A stretch of DNA of 64,000 nucleotides, taken from an uncultured Prevotellaceae bacterium. Its GTDB lineage: Bacteria > Bacteroidota > Bacteroidia > Bacteroidales > Muribaculaceae. How positions within the stretch are numbered: position 1 is the first letter of the stretch; each line of letters begins with the position of its first letter. Under the pieces are notes generated by a model, which was not told the origin of the DNA, did not search any database, and saw only the letters and a list, made by a program, of their open reading frames with translations. The stretch is from contig CAMVPC010000002.1 in NCBI GenBank assembly GCA_947169265.1, forward strand, positions 57,552 through 121,551, read 5' to 3'. Below are positions 8,741-18,627 of the stretch, one piece after another. A program made the translations under genes and the position numbers.

Positions 8741-9928
8741 TTAAAATGTGAGTAGGCGGGCCAGACCCAAATAAGCGACGGTGAAGCCGAAAGAGTAGCC
8801 CTTGACCGCCGGGTCGCACTTGTCGTAGCCGGCGCGCGCCACCCAGGGCGTGATGCGCAGGTTTGAAGTGAACTGCTCGCGGTCGCTGCCACCCAGGATG
8901 GGCGAGGCGTTGACGTGGCTGGCCAGGCGGATGTCGAAGTCGATGCTGGCCATCCAGTTGCAGCTGTGGAGGCGTCGGCGTTCGGTCGAGGTGATGTAAC
9001 GCAAGTGGTCGCCGTCGTCGGTCTTGAGATAAGAGTAATTCTCAAGTTCCCAGCTGATTACGCTGTAGTGCATACCCACGTTGGGCGTGACGCTCAAGCG
9101 TCCGTGGCGCAGCACGGTGTAGCCCAGTTGCACGCCCACCATCAGGTGGGTGGCCGACGAGCTGCCGTTGCCCTGCATGGCAAATCCGGCCGAGTCGGGC
9201 ACGTTGAAAATGTTCTTGTTGCGCAAGCCCGGTTGCCCGTAGGCGATGTCGGCCTTAAGTCGCAGGTCGCGGTATCCGCCGGTGAGGCCAATTTGGAAGG
9301 TGGCGCTACCGTTGAAGTTGTCGTGGAGGCGGCCCGTGGGAAACTCCGCGCCCACGCCGCCGTAGATGCCGTAGTTCCACTTGCGCGCGCTCACGCGTGG
9401 CACGGGCGGCAGCCCCAGCTCGTCGAGCTGTCGCCTCACGGTGTATTCCCAGTCCTGGAGGCGGTGGTCATCGGTGCCTTGCCCGGTTTCGAGGTCGATT
9501 TGCTCGCAACGCTTGCGGTATTCGTTGCGAAATTCGTTGAGGCGTTTTTCCACCTCGATGCCGGTGCTGCCGTTGTTGATTTCGTCTTGCAGGCGACGGC
9601 GGTAGTATTCAAGCAGGTCGAATTGCAGCTGGTGGTAGCGCAACCGCTGTGGCGTGCACCGCGTCGAGTCGGCCGAGCTTTGCTCGCAGTGCATCTTGGC
9701 GAGTGCTTCGAGTGCCACACGCTGGTGGTTGCCGGTGCCCTCGATGCGCGAGTCCACATCGAGGGTCACCACCATCGACGATGGCGTGAGCAGCAGTGTG
9801 GGCAAGCCCTTGAAGTCGTCCCACCGCAGCAGTCCTTCGCTCCACAGTTTCACTTGTTCGTTGCGTGCGGTGGCCAGCAGGGCCATCGACATGACCGCAA
9901 GCATCACAAGAAGACGTTTCGGTTTCAT
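8741..9928 (-). CDS. Secreted protein with a DUF922-like N-terminal domain and a C-terminal beta-barrel-like domain
   Basis: A 395-residue protein with a signal peptide (about 1-22). Residues about 30-170 begin with LRWDDFKGLP and contain RYHQLQFDLLEYYRRRL, which resembles the W-x-D-F-x-G and H-E-x-x-H-F-D motifs of DUF922 putative metalloproteases; the metal-binding residues are replaced, so this domain may be inactive. Residues about 205-395 alternate aromatic and polar residues (NYGIYGGVGAEFPTGRL, GLTGGYRDLRLKADIAYG) and end in a hydrophobic strand finishing in Phe, as in small outer-membrane barrels. The ATG at 9928 is preferred over the GTG just before it. It lies in an operon, nine bases after the dehydrogenase gene and 15 before lgt. 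Function unknown; the two-domain reading is inference. Confidence 0.6.
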   Translation of the reverse strand: MKPKRLLVMLAVMSMALLATARNEQVKLWSEGLLRWDDFKGLPTLLLTPSSMVVTLDVDSRIEGTGNHQRVALEALAKMHCEQSSADSTRCTPQRLRYHQLQFDLLEYYRRRLQDEINNGSTGIEVEKRLNEFRNEYRKRCEQIDLETGQGTDDHRLQDWEYTVRRQLDELGLPPVPRVSARKWNYGIYGGVGAEFPTGRLHDNFNGSATFQIGLTGGYRDLRLKADIAYGQPGLRNKNIFNVPDSAGFAMQGNGSSSATHLMVGVQLGYTVLRHGRLSVTPNVGMHYSVISWELENYSYLKTDDGDHLRYITSTERRRLHSCNWMASIDFDIRLASHVNASPILGGSDREQFTSNLRITPWVARAGYDKCDPAVKGYSFGFTVAYLGLARLLTF

Positions 9929-9937
9929 CACGACGGC

Positions 9938-11134
9938 TTAAAGTTCGAGGTCCACGTTAAATTTCTCGTGCCAGGGCAGTCCCTGCCGGTTGAGTACGTC
10001 GAGGAACGGGTCGGGGTCGAACTCTTCCACGTTGTGCACGCCGGGCTTGCTCCACAGTCCCTTGAGGAACATCATGGCACCTGTCATGGCGGGCACGCCC
10101 GTGGTGTAACTCACGGCCTGCATACCGGTTTCCTCGAAGGCCGCGTGGTGGTCGCAGTTGTTATAGATGTAATAGGTGAGCGGCTTGCCCTCCTTGTCGA
10201 GGCCGCTGATGCGGCACCCAATCGACGTCTGGCCCGTGTAGTTCTGTCCCAGTTCCTTGGGGTTGGGCAGCACGGCCTTGAGGAACTGCAGCGGCACGAT
10301 GTCCATGCCCTGGTAGTTGATAGGCTCGATGCTGGCCATGCCTATGTCTTGAATCACGCGCAGGTGGGTGAGGTATTCCTGCCCGAATGTCATCCAGAAT
10401 CGTGCCCGCTTGATGGTGGGGTAGTTGATAACGAGCGACTCGAGTTCCTCGTGATACATCAAGTAGCTCTCCCGCGGCCCAATCTCGGGGTAGTTGAGCG
10501 GCTTGTGCACCTCGAGTGCGCCGGTTTCCACCCATTTGCCGTCCTGGTAGTAACGTCCCTTTTGGGTGATTTCGCGAATGTTGATTTCGGGGTTGAAGTT
10601 GGTGGCGAACGCCTTGCCGTGGTTGCCGGCGTTACAGTCCACGATGTCGAGGTAATGGATTTCGCTAAAGTGGTGCTTGGCGGCGCGGGCCGTGTACACG
10701 CCGGTCACGCCCGGGTCGAAGCCGCAACCCAGGATGGCGGTGAGCCCGGCTTTCTCGAAGCGCTCGCGGTAAGCCCATTGCCAGCTGTACTCGAAGTGGG
10801 CCTCGTCGCGCGGCTCGTAGTTGGCCGTGTCAAGGTAGTTGACGCCGCACACGAGGCAGGCGTCCATGATGGTGAGGTCCTGATAGGGTAGCGCCACGTT
10901 AATGACCAGCTGGGGACGGTGGCGATGGAAGAGTGCCACGAGTTGCTCCACGCTGTCGGCGTCGACGCGGTCGGTGGTGATATTGGGGGCGCCGATGGCC
11001 GCCGCCACGGCGTCGCACTTTGCCTTGTTGCGCGAGGCGATGACGATTTCGTTAAACACGTCGGGGTTTTGTGCGCACTTGTGTGCCACCACGGTGCCCA
11101 CGCCACCGCATCCAATGATGATAACCTTGTTCAT
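9938..11134 (-). CDS. Carboxynorspermidine/carboxyspermidine dehydrogenase (saccharopine dehydrogenase family)
   Basis: A 398-residue oxidoreductase with an N-terminal Rossmann fold (MNKVIIIGCGGVGTVVAH, residues 1-18) and the long C-terminal saccharopine-dehydrogenase domain (LGCGFDPGVTGVY, NYPEIGPRESYLMYHEE). In gut Bacteroidetes this enzyme condenses aspartate semialdehyde with a diamine, using NADPH, to form carboxyspermidine or carboxynorspermidine; a separate decarboxylase completes polyamine synthesis. The decarboxylase gene is not in this window. It is first in an operon with the DUF922-like gene and lgt, driven by a consensus promoter at 11205-11236. A saccharopine reductase role is a less likely alternative. 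Confidence 0.85.
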   Translation of the reverse strand: MNKVIIIGCGGVGTVVAHKCAQNPDVFNEIVIASRNKAKCDAVAAAIGAPNITTDRVDADSVEQLVALFHRHRPQLVINVALPYQDLTIMDACLVCGVNYLDTANYEPRDEAHFEYSWQWAYRERFEKAGLTAILGCGFDPGVTGVYTARAAKHHFSEIHYLDIVDCNAGNHGKAFATNFNPEINIREITQKGRYYQDGKWVETGALEVHKPLNYPEIGPRESYLMYHEELESLVINYPTIKRARFWMTFGQEYLTHLRVIQDIGMASIEPINYQGMDIVPLQFLKAVLPNPKELGQNYTGQTSIGCRISGLDKEGKPLTYYIYNNCDHHAAFEETGMQAVSYTTGVPAMTGAMMFLKGLWSKPGVHNVEEFDPDPFLDVLNRQGLPWHEKFNVDLEL

Positions 11135-11204
11135 ATTATCTTTGCAATCAGTTGTGAATAAATATTTTTCTCGCTTTTGGGCCGCCTCGTTGCGGCTTTT
11201 GCCG

Positions 11205-11236
11205 CAAAGTTAGCCTTTTTTGCGCTAATTCACAAA
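11205..11236 (-). promoter_or_regulatory. Promoter of the dehydrogenase-lgt operon
   Basis: On the minus strand: TTTG (11236-11233), a 20-base spacer, then TAACTTTG (11212-11205). It is a full match to the Bacteroidetes consensus and leaves a leader of about 65 bases before the ATG at 11134. Confidence 0.8.
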
Positions 11237-11310
11237 TTTTGGCATGACAAGGATTGTCACCTGAATGGCCGGGGCGCTGTGGCCGGTATCGTCATGTCAC
11301 CGGCGCGTGC

Positions 11311-11874
11311 TCACTCCTTGGGATTGTTGATGAGGTTGTCGAAGGCGTGGCGTAGCTCGCCGGCCTGGAGGGTGATTACTTGCTGGTCGAACGTCGAAGT
11401 GTCGGTGCCCACTACCTTATAGACGCTGCCCCCGTTAAAGTAGAGGCGACGCTCGTAGTAGTTGCCGTCATCGTCGTAGCCCTGGTTGAGGACGAACAGC
11501 AGCCGCTCGCTCTCGGGGTCGAAGAGGTATTCCTCGTAGTATTTTTTCGCGCCCTTGTTGTAGTAGCGCGTGATGAGGTTGAGCGGATAGTAGTTGAAGT
11601 GCGGGTCGCGGTTGTCGCCTTCGTTGAGCATGTAAGTGCCCTCGGTGGTGACGTAGAAAAAGTGGAGCTCATCGGTGGTGAGGCCGCTGCCGCGCACGGT
11701 GTAGCGCATCGTGGTCACCATCTCGTTGCCCTTGCTCTTGTTTTGCTTGATGCCCGCTTTCGCTTGCCGGTAAGCGTCTCTAATCGAAGTGATCACGGGG
11801 TCGGGTTGCTGGGCGGCCGCGGCAATCGCCATCATGGCGCAGGCGGCCATCAAAATGTGTCGTAATGCTTTCAT
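11311..11874 (-). CDS. Secreted protein of unknown function, 187 aa
   Basis: A Sec signal peptide (residues 1-22, MKALRHILMAACAMM...AAAAQQ) is followed by about 165 residues rich in Tyr, Asn and Asp, with alternating beta-prone stretches (DELHFFYVTTEGTYML, KYYEEYLFDPESERLLFVL). I do not recognise the family. It is likely periplasmic or outer-membrane-associated. It is monocistronic: the dehydrogenase promoter lies in the 176-base gap downstream, and a -7 box (11904-11911) lies upstream. Confidence 0.65.
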   Translation of the reverse strand: MKALRHILMAACAMMAIAAAAQQPDPVITSIRDAYRQAKAGIKQNKSKGNEMVTTMRYTVRGSGLTTDELHFFYVTTEGTYMLNEGDNRDPHFNYYPLNLITRYYNKGAKKYYEEYLFDPESERLLFVLNQGYDDDGNYYERRLYFNGGSVYKVVGTDTSTFDQQVITLQAGELRHAFDNLINNPKE

Positions 11875-11903
11875 ATCGCTTGTTTTTTGTGGTTAAATCA
11901 CGA

Positions 11904-11934
11904 CAAATTTAAAAAATAAATTTGTCATCGGCAA
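11904..11934 (-). promoter_or_regulatory. Candidate promoter of the 187-aa secreted protein
   Basis: On the minus strand: TTG (11934-11932), a 20-base spacer, then TAAATTTG (11911-11904). The leader would be about 25 bases. Confidence 0.55.
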
Positions 11935-11983
11935 CAATGGTGAAGAAAAACAAACGATAATGCGCGATTTTGCAGCAAGGGGC

Positions 11984-12613
11984 CTAAATTTGTCCTTGCT
12001 CGACACGCACCGTGATGCGCTCAATGAGGGCGTCGTGCTTGTTGTGATCGGGGTCGTAGCCGTTGCGCATGTTCACCCCGAAGAACCGGCCGAAGGTCTG
12101 CCAGAACCCGGCGCGGAAGGTTCCCATGAAGGCCTTGATGATGTAGTAGCTGCTCTGGTTGGTCTCGCGGTGGATGAGCTTGATAAGTACCTTGCCCTGG
12201 TTGCGCGTGAGTTTTTTCATCTCGGGCTTGTACTGCTTGAAGACGTTTTTCTCAAACTGCCGCAAGTAGTCTTCTCTTTCCTTGTGGGTGTCGAAAGTTT
12301 GGATATACTCGTAGGTCTCCTGCAACGTGTTGTTGATGAGCTTGGCATAAGGCAACGTCTTTTTCACGTCGCGCACCAACTTGTAGTACTCCTCACGTTC
12401 CTTGGCATTCTTGAAACGCTCGGCGGGATAGACGATGATGGGATTGAACACGAGCCGCAGCAGCGTGTCACCGTTCTCGTCGACAAAATGCTCCTTGTGG
12501 TGGAACACGCTGCGAAGCACGCTGGGCAATTCTTCTTGCGAGAGCACCTGCGCGTGCCCGGCCATCGTGACGGAGGCGAACAAAACGAGCAATATGGCGA
12601 CTGATTTTTTCAT
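11984..12613 (-). CDS. DUF4294 family secreted protein
   Basis: A 209-residue protein. A signal peptide (MKKSVAILLVLFASVTMAGHAQ) precedes a mostly helical domain of the DUF4294 family (ERFKNAKEREEYYKLVRDVK, FRAGFWQTFGRFFGVNMRNG). These proteins are restricted to Bacteroidetes and uncharacterised. A longer frame upstream to 12664 exists, but the ATG at 12613 is chosen because it begins the signal peptide and because the promoter at 12634-12665 lies inside the longer frame. The gene appears monocistronic. Confidence 0.82.
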   Translation of the reverse strand: MKKSVAILLVLFASVTMAGHAQVLSQEELPSVLRSVFHHKEHFVDENGDTLLRLVFNPIIVYPAERFKNAKEREEYYKLVRDVKKTLPYAKLINNTLQETYEYIQTFDTHKEREDYLRQFEKNVFKQYKPEMKKLTRNQGKVLIKLIHRETNQSSYYIIKAFMGTFRAGFWQTFGRFFGVNMRNGYDPDHNKHDALIERITVRVEQGQI

Positions 12614-12633
12614 CGTGGTAAACATCGGGCCGA

Positions 12634-12665
12634 CAAAATTAAAACGATTTGACCAAAGCGCCAAA
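12634..12665 (-). promoter_or_regulatory. Promoter of the DUF4294 gene
   Basis: On the minus strand: TTTG (12665-12662), a 20-base spacer, then TAATTTTG (12641-12634). Transcription would begin near 12629, which fixes the start codon at 12613 and rules out the upstream in-frame codons. Confidence 0.8.
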
Positions 12666-12746
12666 TTAAAAATGTCAAACTTACACTAAAAAACCTTTAC
12701 AGGGTGCAGTGCAGGCGCGGTATAAGTGAGTTTTTGGGCCCAATAC

Positions 12747-12777
12747 TTGGCAGTTGGCGCAAAACAACGTAAATTTG
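12747..12777 (+). promoter_or_regulatory. Promoter of the prolyl oligopeptidase-suf operon
   Basis: TTG at 12747-12749, a 20-base spacer, then TAAATTTG at 12770-12777. The leader is about 32 bases. Confidence 0.75.
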
Positions 12778-12813
12778 CACAGCAAAAAGAAAAAACCTTT
12801 TTAATCCACCTAT

Positions 12814-14946
12814 ATGAACAAATTTATCATCACTATGGCAATAGCCTTTGCCGCCGGCAACGCCCTTGCCGCGCAGCCTAAAATCAACTATCCCGCCGCC
12901 GAGCGGCAGGACACTGTCGACAACTACTTCGGCACGCAGGTCCCTGACCCCTACCGTTGGCTTGAGGACGACAACAGCGCCGCCACCGCGCAGTGGGTGA
13001 AAGCCGAGAACAAGATTACGCAGGACTACCTGTCGCGCATACCGTTCCGCAACGCCGTGCGCAAGCGCATTACCGAGCTTGCCAACTACCAAAAGATGGG
13101 CACGCCGTTCATTGTGGCCGGCAAGCAATATTTCTTCTTCAACGACGGCTTGCAAAACCAGAGCGTGCTCTATGTGAACGACACCCCGCAAGCCACCTTC
13201 GACAAGAGCAAGGCCCGCCTTGTGCTCGACCCTAACACGCTCTCGACCGATGGCACGGTGGCCTTGCAGCAACTCAACTTCTCGCGCGACGGCCGCTATC
13301 TGGCTTACGTCATCACGCGCAACGGCAGCGACTGGAACGAAATCTACGTGCTCGACCTCACCACGGGCAAGCAGCTCGACGACCACATCACCTGGGCTAA
13401 GTTTACCGACGCCCAATGGTTGGGCGACGGCTTCTTCTATAGTGCCTACGACGCGCCCGAGGACGCCAAGTCGTCGGTCAACGAGTTCCACAAGGTGTAT
13501 TACCACAAGTTGGGCACCCCCCAAAGCAGCGACTATGTGGAATATCGCAGCATGACCAACCCGTTGCTGTTCTACCAGGCCACGGTGAGCGACGATGAGC
13601 GCTTCGTGTTCATGTGGGAAAGCGATGGCGATGGAAACGCGCTCTATGTGAAAGATTTGAAAGACCGCAACCCCCACTATGTGTGCCTGGCTAACGATGT
13701 CAAGTTCACCAATACCCCCATTGGCGTGGACCACGGCAAAATTTTCGTCATGACCAACGCCGGCGCGCCCAAGTGGAAACTCGTGGCCTACGACGCCGAG
13801 AACCTGGGCGCCAAGAACGTGGCCGACTTCGTGCCCGAGAAGGAATGGGTGCTGAGCGCCGCACAGATGTCGAATCACCGCTTCATCCTGAGCTATGACA
13901 AGGATGCCTCGACCCACGCCTTCGTCTACGACAAGAACGGCCGCGAGCTCAACGAGATTCAACTGCCGGCACTGGGCTCGGTAGAATTCTCGACAAAGAA
14001 CAAGCGCCCCGAGGTGTACTATCGCTTCACGAGCTACACCTTCCCGCCCACTATCTACAGCTACGACGTTGACAACAATAAATCAACCCAATATTTCGCG
14101 CCGCAAATCGCCCTGAACCCCGCCGACTATGTCACCGAGCAGGTGTTCTATCCCAGCAAGGACGGCACGCGCATTCCCATGTTCCTTATCTATAAGAAGG
14201 GCCTCAAGCGCGACGGCCAGCGCCCCGTGTTCCTCTATGGCTACGGGGGCTTCAACATCAGCATGAATCCGGGCTTCAGCTACAGCCGCACGCCGTTTGC
14301 CATGCTCGACCAGGGCGGCATTTGCGCTTACACCAACTTGCGTGGTGGCGGCGAATATGGCGAAGAGTGGCACGAGGCCGGCACGAAGCTCAAGAAGCAA
14401 AACGTGTTTGACGACTTCATCGGCGCCGCCGAGTATCTCATCAAAGAGGGCTACACGCGCGCCGGAAAAATCGCCTGCAACGGCGGATCGAACGGTGGTC
14501 TGCTCGTGGGTGCCGTCGTCAATCAGCGACCCGACTTGTGGGGTGCCGCTGTGCCCCAGGTGGGCGTGATGGATATGTTGCGTTACCACAAGTTCACTAT
14601 CGGTTGGAACTGGGCCCATGACTATGGTCGCAGCGACGACAACGAAGAGATGTTCCGCTACCTGCTGGGCTACTCGCCGCTCCACACCATCAAGAACGAC
14701 AACACGCCCTATCCGCCCATCATGGTCACTACCAGCGACCACGACGACCGCGTGGTGCCCGCCCATTCCTTTAAGTATGCCGCCCAACTGCAGTGGAGCA
14801 AAACGGGCAACGCGCCCAAGCTCATCCGCATCGACGTCAACGCTGGTCACGGCCACGGCAAGCCCGTGAGCAAGGTTATTGATGAATATACCGACATCCA
14901 GTCGTTCATCATGTATAACTTGGGTGTGAACTACAAGAAAAAGTAA
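12814..14946 (+). CDS. Secreted prolyl oligopeptidase (S9A family)
   Basis: A 710-residue serine peptidase that cuts short peptides after proline. A signal peptide (residues 1-20) places it in the periplasm. Residues about 30-440 form the beta-propeller that limits substrate size ([14 protein letters not shown] near its start is a family hallmark). The alpha/beta-hydrolase domain follows (about 440-710) with the nucleophile in NGGSNGGLL (Ser559), the Asp in HDDRVVP and the His in NAGHGHGKP. The length matches the family. The stop codon overlaps the sufB start by one base, so it is the first gene of the suf transcript, which is an unusual partner for Fe-S assembly genes. Confidence 0.92.
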   Translation: MNKFIITMAIAFAAGNALAAQPKINYPAAERQDTVDNYFGTQVPDPYRWLEDDNSAATAQWVKAENKITQDYLSRIPFRNAVRKRITELANYQKMGTPFIVAGKQYFFFNDGLQNQSVLYVNDTPQATFDKSKARLVLDPNTLSTDGTVALQQLNFSRDGRYLAYVITRNGSDWNEIYVLDLTTGKQLDDHITWAKFTDAQWLGDGFFYSAYDAPEDAKSSVNEFHKVYYHKLGTPQSSDYVEYRSMTNPLLFYQATVSDDERFVFMWESDGDGNALYVKDLKDRNPHYVCLANDVKFTNTPIGVDHGKIFVMTNAGAPKWKLVAYDAENLGAKNVADFVPEKEWVLSAAQMSNHRFILSYDKDASTHAFVYDKNGRELNEIQLPALGSVEFSTKNKRPEVYYRFTSYTFPPTIYSYDVDNNKSTQYFAPQIALNPADYVTEQVFYPSKDGTRIPMFLIYKKGLKRDGQRPVFLYGYGGFNISMNPGFSYSRTPFAMLDQGGICAYTNLRGGGEYGEEWHEAGTKLKKQNVFDDFIGAAEYLIKEGYTRAGKIACNGGSNGGLLVGAVVNQRPDLWGAAVPQVGVMDMLRYHKFTIGWNWAHDYGRSDDNEEMFRYLLGYSPLHTIKNDNTPYPPIMVTTSDHDDRVVPAHSFKYAAQLQWSKTGNAPKLIRIDVNAGHGHGKPVSKVIDEYTDIQSFIMYNLGVNYKKK

Positions 14947-16418
14947 TGAGCGAAAATTTAAACGACAACAACAAGAAAAAAGCCGACGAACAGGATTTCC
15001 TGCGGCAGGCAGCCGACGAGGAGTATCAATATGGGTTTGTGACCGATATTGATACCCACGTCATCCCCAAAGGACTCAACGAGGATGTCGTCAGGCAGAT
15101 TTCGCGGCTCAAGGGCGAGCCCGAGTGGCTGCTCGACTTCCGCCTGAAGGCTTTCCGCCACTGGCTCACTCTGGAGCAACCCGCATGGGGACACGTCAAC
15201 CTCGCTCCCATCGACTATCAGGATATCAGCTACTATGCCGCGCCACGGCAGAACAACCCGGCAGGCAAGGAGATTGACCCCGAAATGAAGCGCACCTTCG
15301 ACAAGTTGGGTATACCTCTCGAGGAACAAATGCGCCTCAGCGGCATGGCCGTCGACGCTATCATGGACAGCGTGAGTGTGCGCACTACCTATCGCGAGCG
15401 CCTCGCCGAGCTCGGCGTTATCTTTTGCTCCATCAGCGAGGCCGTGAAAGACTATCCCGACCTCGTGAAGCGCTATCTGGGTAGCGTGGTGCCTTACACC
15501 GACAATTTCTTTGCGGCTCTCAATAGCGCCGTGTTTAGCGATGGCTCGTTTGTATATATTCCCAAGGGAGTGCGATGCCCCATGGAATTGTCGTCTTATT
15601 TCCGCATCAACGCGGCGCAAACCGGCCAGTTCGAGCGCACGCTCATCGTGGCCGACGACGACAGCTATGTGTCCTATCTCGAGGGCTGCACCGCGCCGCA
15701 GCGCGATGAGAACCAGTTGCACGCCGCCATCGTCGAGATTGTGGTCGAAACACGCGCCGAGGTCAAGTACAGCACCGTCCAAAACTGGTATCCCGGCGAC
15801 AAGATGGGCCGCGGTGGAATCTATAACCTGGTCACCAAGCGCGGACTGTGTCGCGGCGACCACAGCAAACTCTCATGGACGCAAGTCGAGACGGGAAGCG
15901 CTATCACCTGGAAATATCCCAGCTGCGTACTCAAGGGCGACTACAGCACCGGTGAGTTCTACAGCGTGGCGCTCACCCGCAACCGCCAGATGGCCGACAC
16001 CGGCACCAAGATGATTCACCTGGGGCACCACACCAGTTCCACGATTGTCTCGAAAGGCATCAGCGCCGGCGAAAGCGAAAACAGCTACCGCGGCATGGTC
16101 AAGGTGGTGCAAAAAGCCCACCACTGCCGCAACTACACGCAGTGCGACAGCCTGTTGCTGTCGCCCACCAGCGGTGCCCACACGTTCCCGGTCATTGAGG
16201 TGCACAACGACACCAGCGTGGTCGAGCACGAGGCCACGACGAGCAAAATCAACGAAGACCAAATCTTCTATTGCAACCAGCGGGGCATCAGCACCGAGGA
16301 TGCCGTGGGCCTCATCGTCAACGGCTATGCCAAAGACGTGATGTCGAAGCTGCCCATGGAATTTGCGGTCGAGGCCCAAAAGTTGCTCTCGCTCTCGCTC
16401 GAAGGCGCAGTGGGCTGA
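14946..16418 (+). CDS. sufB: Fe-S cluster assembly scaffold SufB
   Basis: A 490-residue cytoplasmic protein, homologous throughout to SufB, the scaffold subunit of the SufBCD complex on which Fe-S clusters are built. Recognisable segments include [24 protein letters not shown] [34 protein letters not shown] and the basic-aromatic [11 protein letters not shown] region, ending with the conserved FSxEAQKLL-like [18 protein letters not shown]. The ATG at 14946 overlaps the upstream stop by one base. sufC and sufD follow; no sufS, sufE or sufU is present, so the cysteine desulfurase must be elsewhere. Confidence 0.95.
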   Translation: MSENLNDNNKKKADEQDFLRQAADEEYQYGFVTDIDTHVIPKGLNEDVVRQISRLKGEPEWLLDFRLKAFRHWLTLEQPAWGHVNLAPIDYQDISYYAAPRQNNPAGKEIDPEMKRTFDKLGIPLEEQMRLSGMAVDAIMDSVSVRTTYRERLAELGVIFCSISEAVKDYPDLVKRYLGSVVPYTDNFFAALNSAVFSDGSFVYIPKGVRCPMELSSYFRINAAQTGQFERTLIVADDDSYVSYLEGCTAPQRDENQLHAAIVEIVVETRAEVKYSTVQNWYPGDKMGRGGIYNLVTKRGLCRGDHSKLSWTQVETGSAITWKYPSCVLKGDYSTGEFYSVALTRNRQMADTGTKMIHLGHHTSSTIVSKGISAGESENSYRGMVKVVQKAHHCRNYTQCDSLLLSPTSGAHTFPVIEVHNDTSVVEHEATTSKINEDQIFYCNQRGISTEDAVGLIVNGYAKDVMSKLPMEFAVEAQKLLSLSLEGAVG

Positions 16419-16518
16419 TGTGGTTTATAGATTGGATTATAGATTTTTCCGGTCGAGGCAAATAGCCCGTCCATTCGTTTACTCGTTTACTTGTCAACTC
16501 GTTTACTAACAAAACAAT
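16419..16518. repeat. Spacer with tandem GTTTAC/TCGTTTAC words between sufB and sufC
   Basis: This 100-base gap is unusually long for a suf operon. Its second half (16474-16507) repeats the words TCGTTTAC and ACTTGTCAACTCG. The mirror version of the same words occurs at 63773-63808. There is no hairpin followed by a T tract, so transcription probably reads through. Confidence 0.45.
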
Positions 16519-17271
16519 ATGCTTGAAATAAAAGATTTACATGCCACTATCGAAGGCAAAGAGATATTACGCGGTATCAACCTCACGGTGAATGCCGGCG
16601 AGGTGCACGCTATCATGGGACCTAACGGCAGCGGAAAAAGCACACTCAGCGCTGTGCTTACAGGGCATCCGGCTTACACTGTGACGCAGGGCACCGTCAC
16701 CCTCGACGGCCGCGACCTGCTCGCCCTTTCGCCCGAGGACCGCGCCCACGAGGGCCTGTTCCTGAGCTTTCAGTATCCCGTTGAAATACCGGGCGTGTCG
16801 ATGGTTAACTTCATGCGCGCCGCCCTCAATGAGAAACGCAAATATCACGGACAGGAGCCGCTCAATGCCGCCCAGTTCCTTAAACTGATGCGCGAGAAAC
16901 GCGCCATCGTCGAGCTCGACAACAAGCTCGCGAGTCGTGCCGTGAACGAGGGCTTCTCGGGCGGTGAGAAGAAACGTAACGAAATCTTCCAGATGGCCAT
17001 GCTCGAGCCGCGTCTCTCAATCCTCGACGAGACCGACAGCGGACTCGATATCGACGCCCTGCGCGTGGTGGCCAGTGGCGTGAACAAGCTCAAGAGCCAG
17101 GAAAACGCCACGATTGTCATCACCCACTACCAGCGCTTGCTCGACTATATCAAGCCCGACCTGGTGCACGTGCTCTACAAGGGACGCATCGTGCGCACCG
17201 GTGGACCCGAGCTGGCTCTCGAACTTGAGGAAAAGGGCTACGACTGGATTAAGGAGGAGTTTGAGGGATAA
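16519..17271 (+). CDS. sufC: Fe-S cluster assembly ATPase SufC
   Basis: A 250-residue ABC-type ATPase of the SufBCD complex. Walker A is GPNGSGKST (residues about 35-43), the signature is FSGGEKKRNE (about 146-155), and the Walker B region is LSILDETDSGLDIDAL. The ETDSGLD sequence is characteristic of SufC rather than of transport ATPases. Its stop TAA at 17269-17271 lies 21 bases before the preferred sufD start. Confidence 0.95.
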   Translation: MLEIKDLHATIEGKEILRGINLTVNAGEVHAIMGPNGSGKSTLSAVLTGHPAYTVTQGTVTLDGRDLLALSPEDRAHEGLFLSFQYPVEIPGVSMVNFMRAALNEKRKYHGQEPLNAAQFLKLMREKRAIVELDNKLASRAVNEGFSGGEKKRNEIFQMAMLEPRLSILDETDSGLDIDALRVVASGVNKLKSQENATIVITHYQRLLDYIKPDLVHVLYKGRIVRTGGPELALELEEKGYDWIKEEFEG

Positions 17272-17292
17272 GTGTTGATTCACGAAGAGAAT

Positions 17293-18627
17293 ATGGAAAA
17301 TTCGCTCACACAATATATTGAACTCTATCGCGAGCAGCGACAAGCCATTGAGGCCGCCGCGCCCGCCGCGCTCAACGCCTTGAGAGGCAAGGCGCTCGGT
17401 GTGCTCGAGACGGCGCGATTGCCGCGCAAGGGACGGGAGGACTACGAGGCCACCGACCTCAATGCCATTTTCGCGCCCGACTATGGTGTGAATGTGAACC
17501 GCGTGAACCTTGCGCGCAATTTCACCCCCGCCTTCACGTGCGACCTGCCTAACCTGGGCACCACGCCCATCTATGTGGTGGGCGACACCATCGTCGTGCC
17601 CGATAATAGACCCGACGATGGAGCGATTGTGGCTACCTTCGCCCAAGCGCGACAACTGTGCCCCGATGTGCTGAACCGATACTACGGTGCGGTGGCGCGT
17701 CTCGACGACGCGGCCACGGCACTCAACACGTTGCTGGCTCAGGACGGACTGCTCGTGTATGTGCCACGGGGCGTGAAAGCGCGCCCGCTGCAGCTTATCA
17801 ACCTGTTCAATGCCGGTGCTCCCACGATGGCCGTGAGACGCGTGCTCATCGTCGCCGAGGAACAAGCGCGGCTGCAGCTGCTCGCCTGCGACCACACCCC
17901 CAACACCACCCAGCGCTACCTCAGCAGCCAGGTGGTGGAAATCGTCGCCGGCAAGGGCGCCACTATCGACTACTACGACATGGAGGAGAGCACGCCGCTC
18001 ACAAGCCGCGTGGCCTCGTTCTATCTCACGCAGGAAGCCGACAGCAACGTCCTGGTCGATGCCATCACCCTCGACTGCGGCACTACGCGCAACGATTTCT
18101 ATCTCGACGTGGCCGGCGAGCGTGCCGAGAGTCATCTGCTGGGCATGGCCATCGCCGGTGCCGGGCAGCACATCGACAATCACACGTTTATCGATCACCG
18201 GGCACCGCGTTGTACCAGTCGCGAGATGTTCAAGTATATCCTTGCCGATAACGCCATTGGCGCTTTCGCCGGCAAAATCCTCGTGCGCCCCGGGTGTCCG
18301 GGCACCGACGCCTATCAGGGTAACCGCAACCTGGTCACGAGCGACACGGCACGCATGTACACCAAGCCGCAACTCGAAATCTACACCGACGACGTGAAGT
18401 GCGCCCACGGCAGCACCATTGGCCAGCTCGATGAGGACGCCCTCTTTTATATGCGTTCGCGAGGCATCTCGTTCGACACGGCGCGCACCCTGCTCATGCA
18501 GGCTTTCATGGCCGACGTCATCGACGGCGTGCGCATCGACTCCCTCAAGGACCGGCTGCACCACCTCGTGGAGCGCCGCCTCGCCGGCGAAGCCGCCACC
18601 TGCGACAACTGCCCCATCCACCGGTAA
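17293..18627 (+). CDS. sufD: Fe-S cluster assembly protein SufD
   Basis: A 444-residue SufD homologue, the partner of SufB in the SufBCD complex. The C-terminal half carries the family core (HIDNHTFIDHRAPRCTS, GKILVRPGCPGTDAYQ, CAHGSTIGQLDEDALFYM, RGI near the end). A GTG at 17272 extends the frame by seven codons, but the ATG at 17293 is preceded by the purine-rich GAAGAGA and is preferred. It is the last gene of the operon. The following 223 bases up to the convergent LUD gene hold no gene or clear terminator. Confidence 0.92.
   Translation: MENSLTQYIELYREQRQAIEAAAPAALNALRGKALGVLETARLPRKGREDYEATDLNAIFAPDYGVNVNRVNLARNFTPAFTCDLPNLGTTPIYVVGDTIVVPDNRPDDGAIVATFAQARQLCPDVLNRYYGAVARLDDAATALNTLLAQDGLLVYVPRGVKARPLQLINLFNAGAPTMAVRRVLIVAEEQARLQLLACDHTPNTTQRYLSSQVVEIVAGKGATIDYYDMEESTPLTSRVASFYLTQEADSNVLVDAITLDCGTTRNDFYLDVAGERAESHLLGMAIAGAGQHIDNHTFIDHRAPRCTSREMFKYILADNAIGAFAGKILVRPGCPGTDAYQGNRNLVTSDTARMYTKPQLEIYTDDVKCAHGSTIGQLDEDALFYMRSRGISFDTARTLLMQAFMADVIDGVRIDSLKDRLHHLVERRLAGEAATCDNCPIHR

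Noticed and set aside
8915..10891. 658-codon plus-strand frame over the dehydrogenase and DUF922-like genes
   Set aside because: It crosses two well-supported minus-strand genes and their junction, and has no domain or promoter.
17017..18621. Long antisense frame over sufC/sufD
   Set aside because: Composition is Val/His/Gly-rich with no recognisable motif, and the sense frames are clear SufC and SufD.
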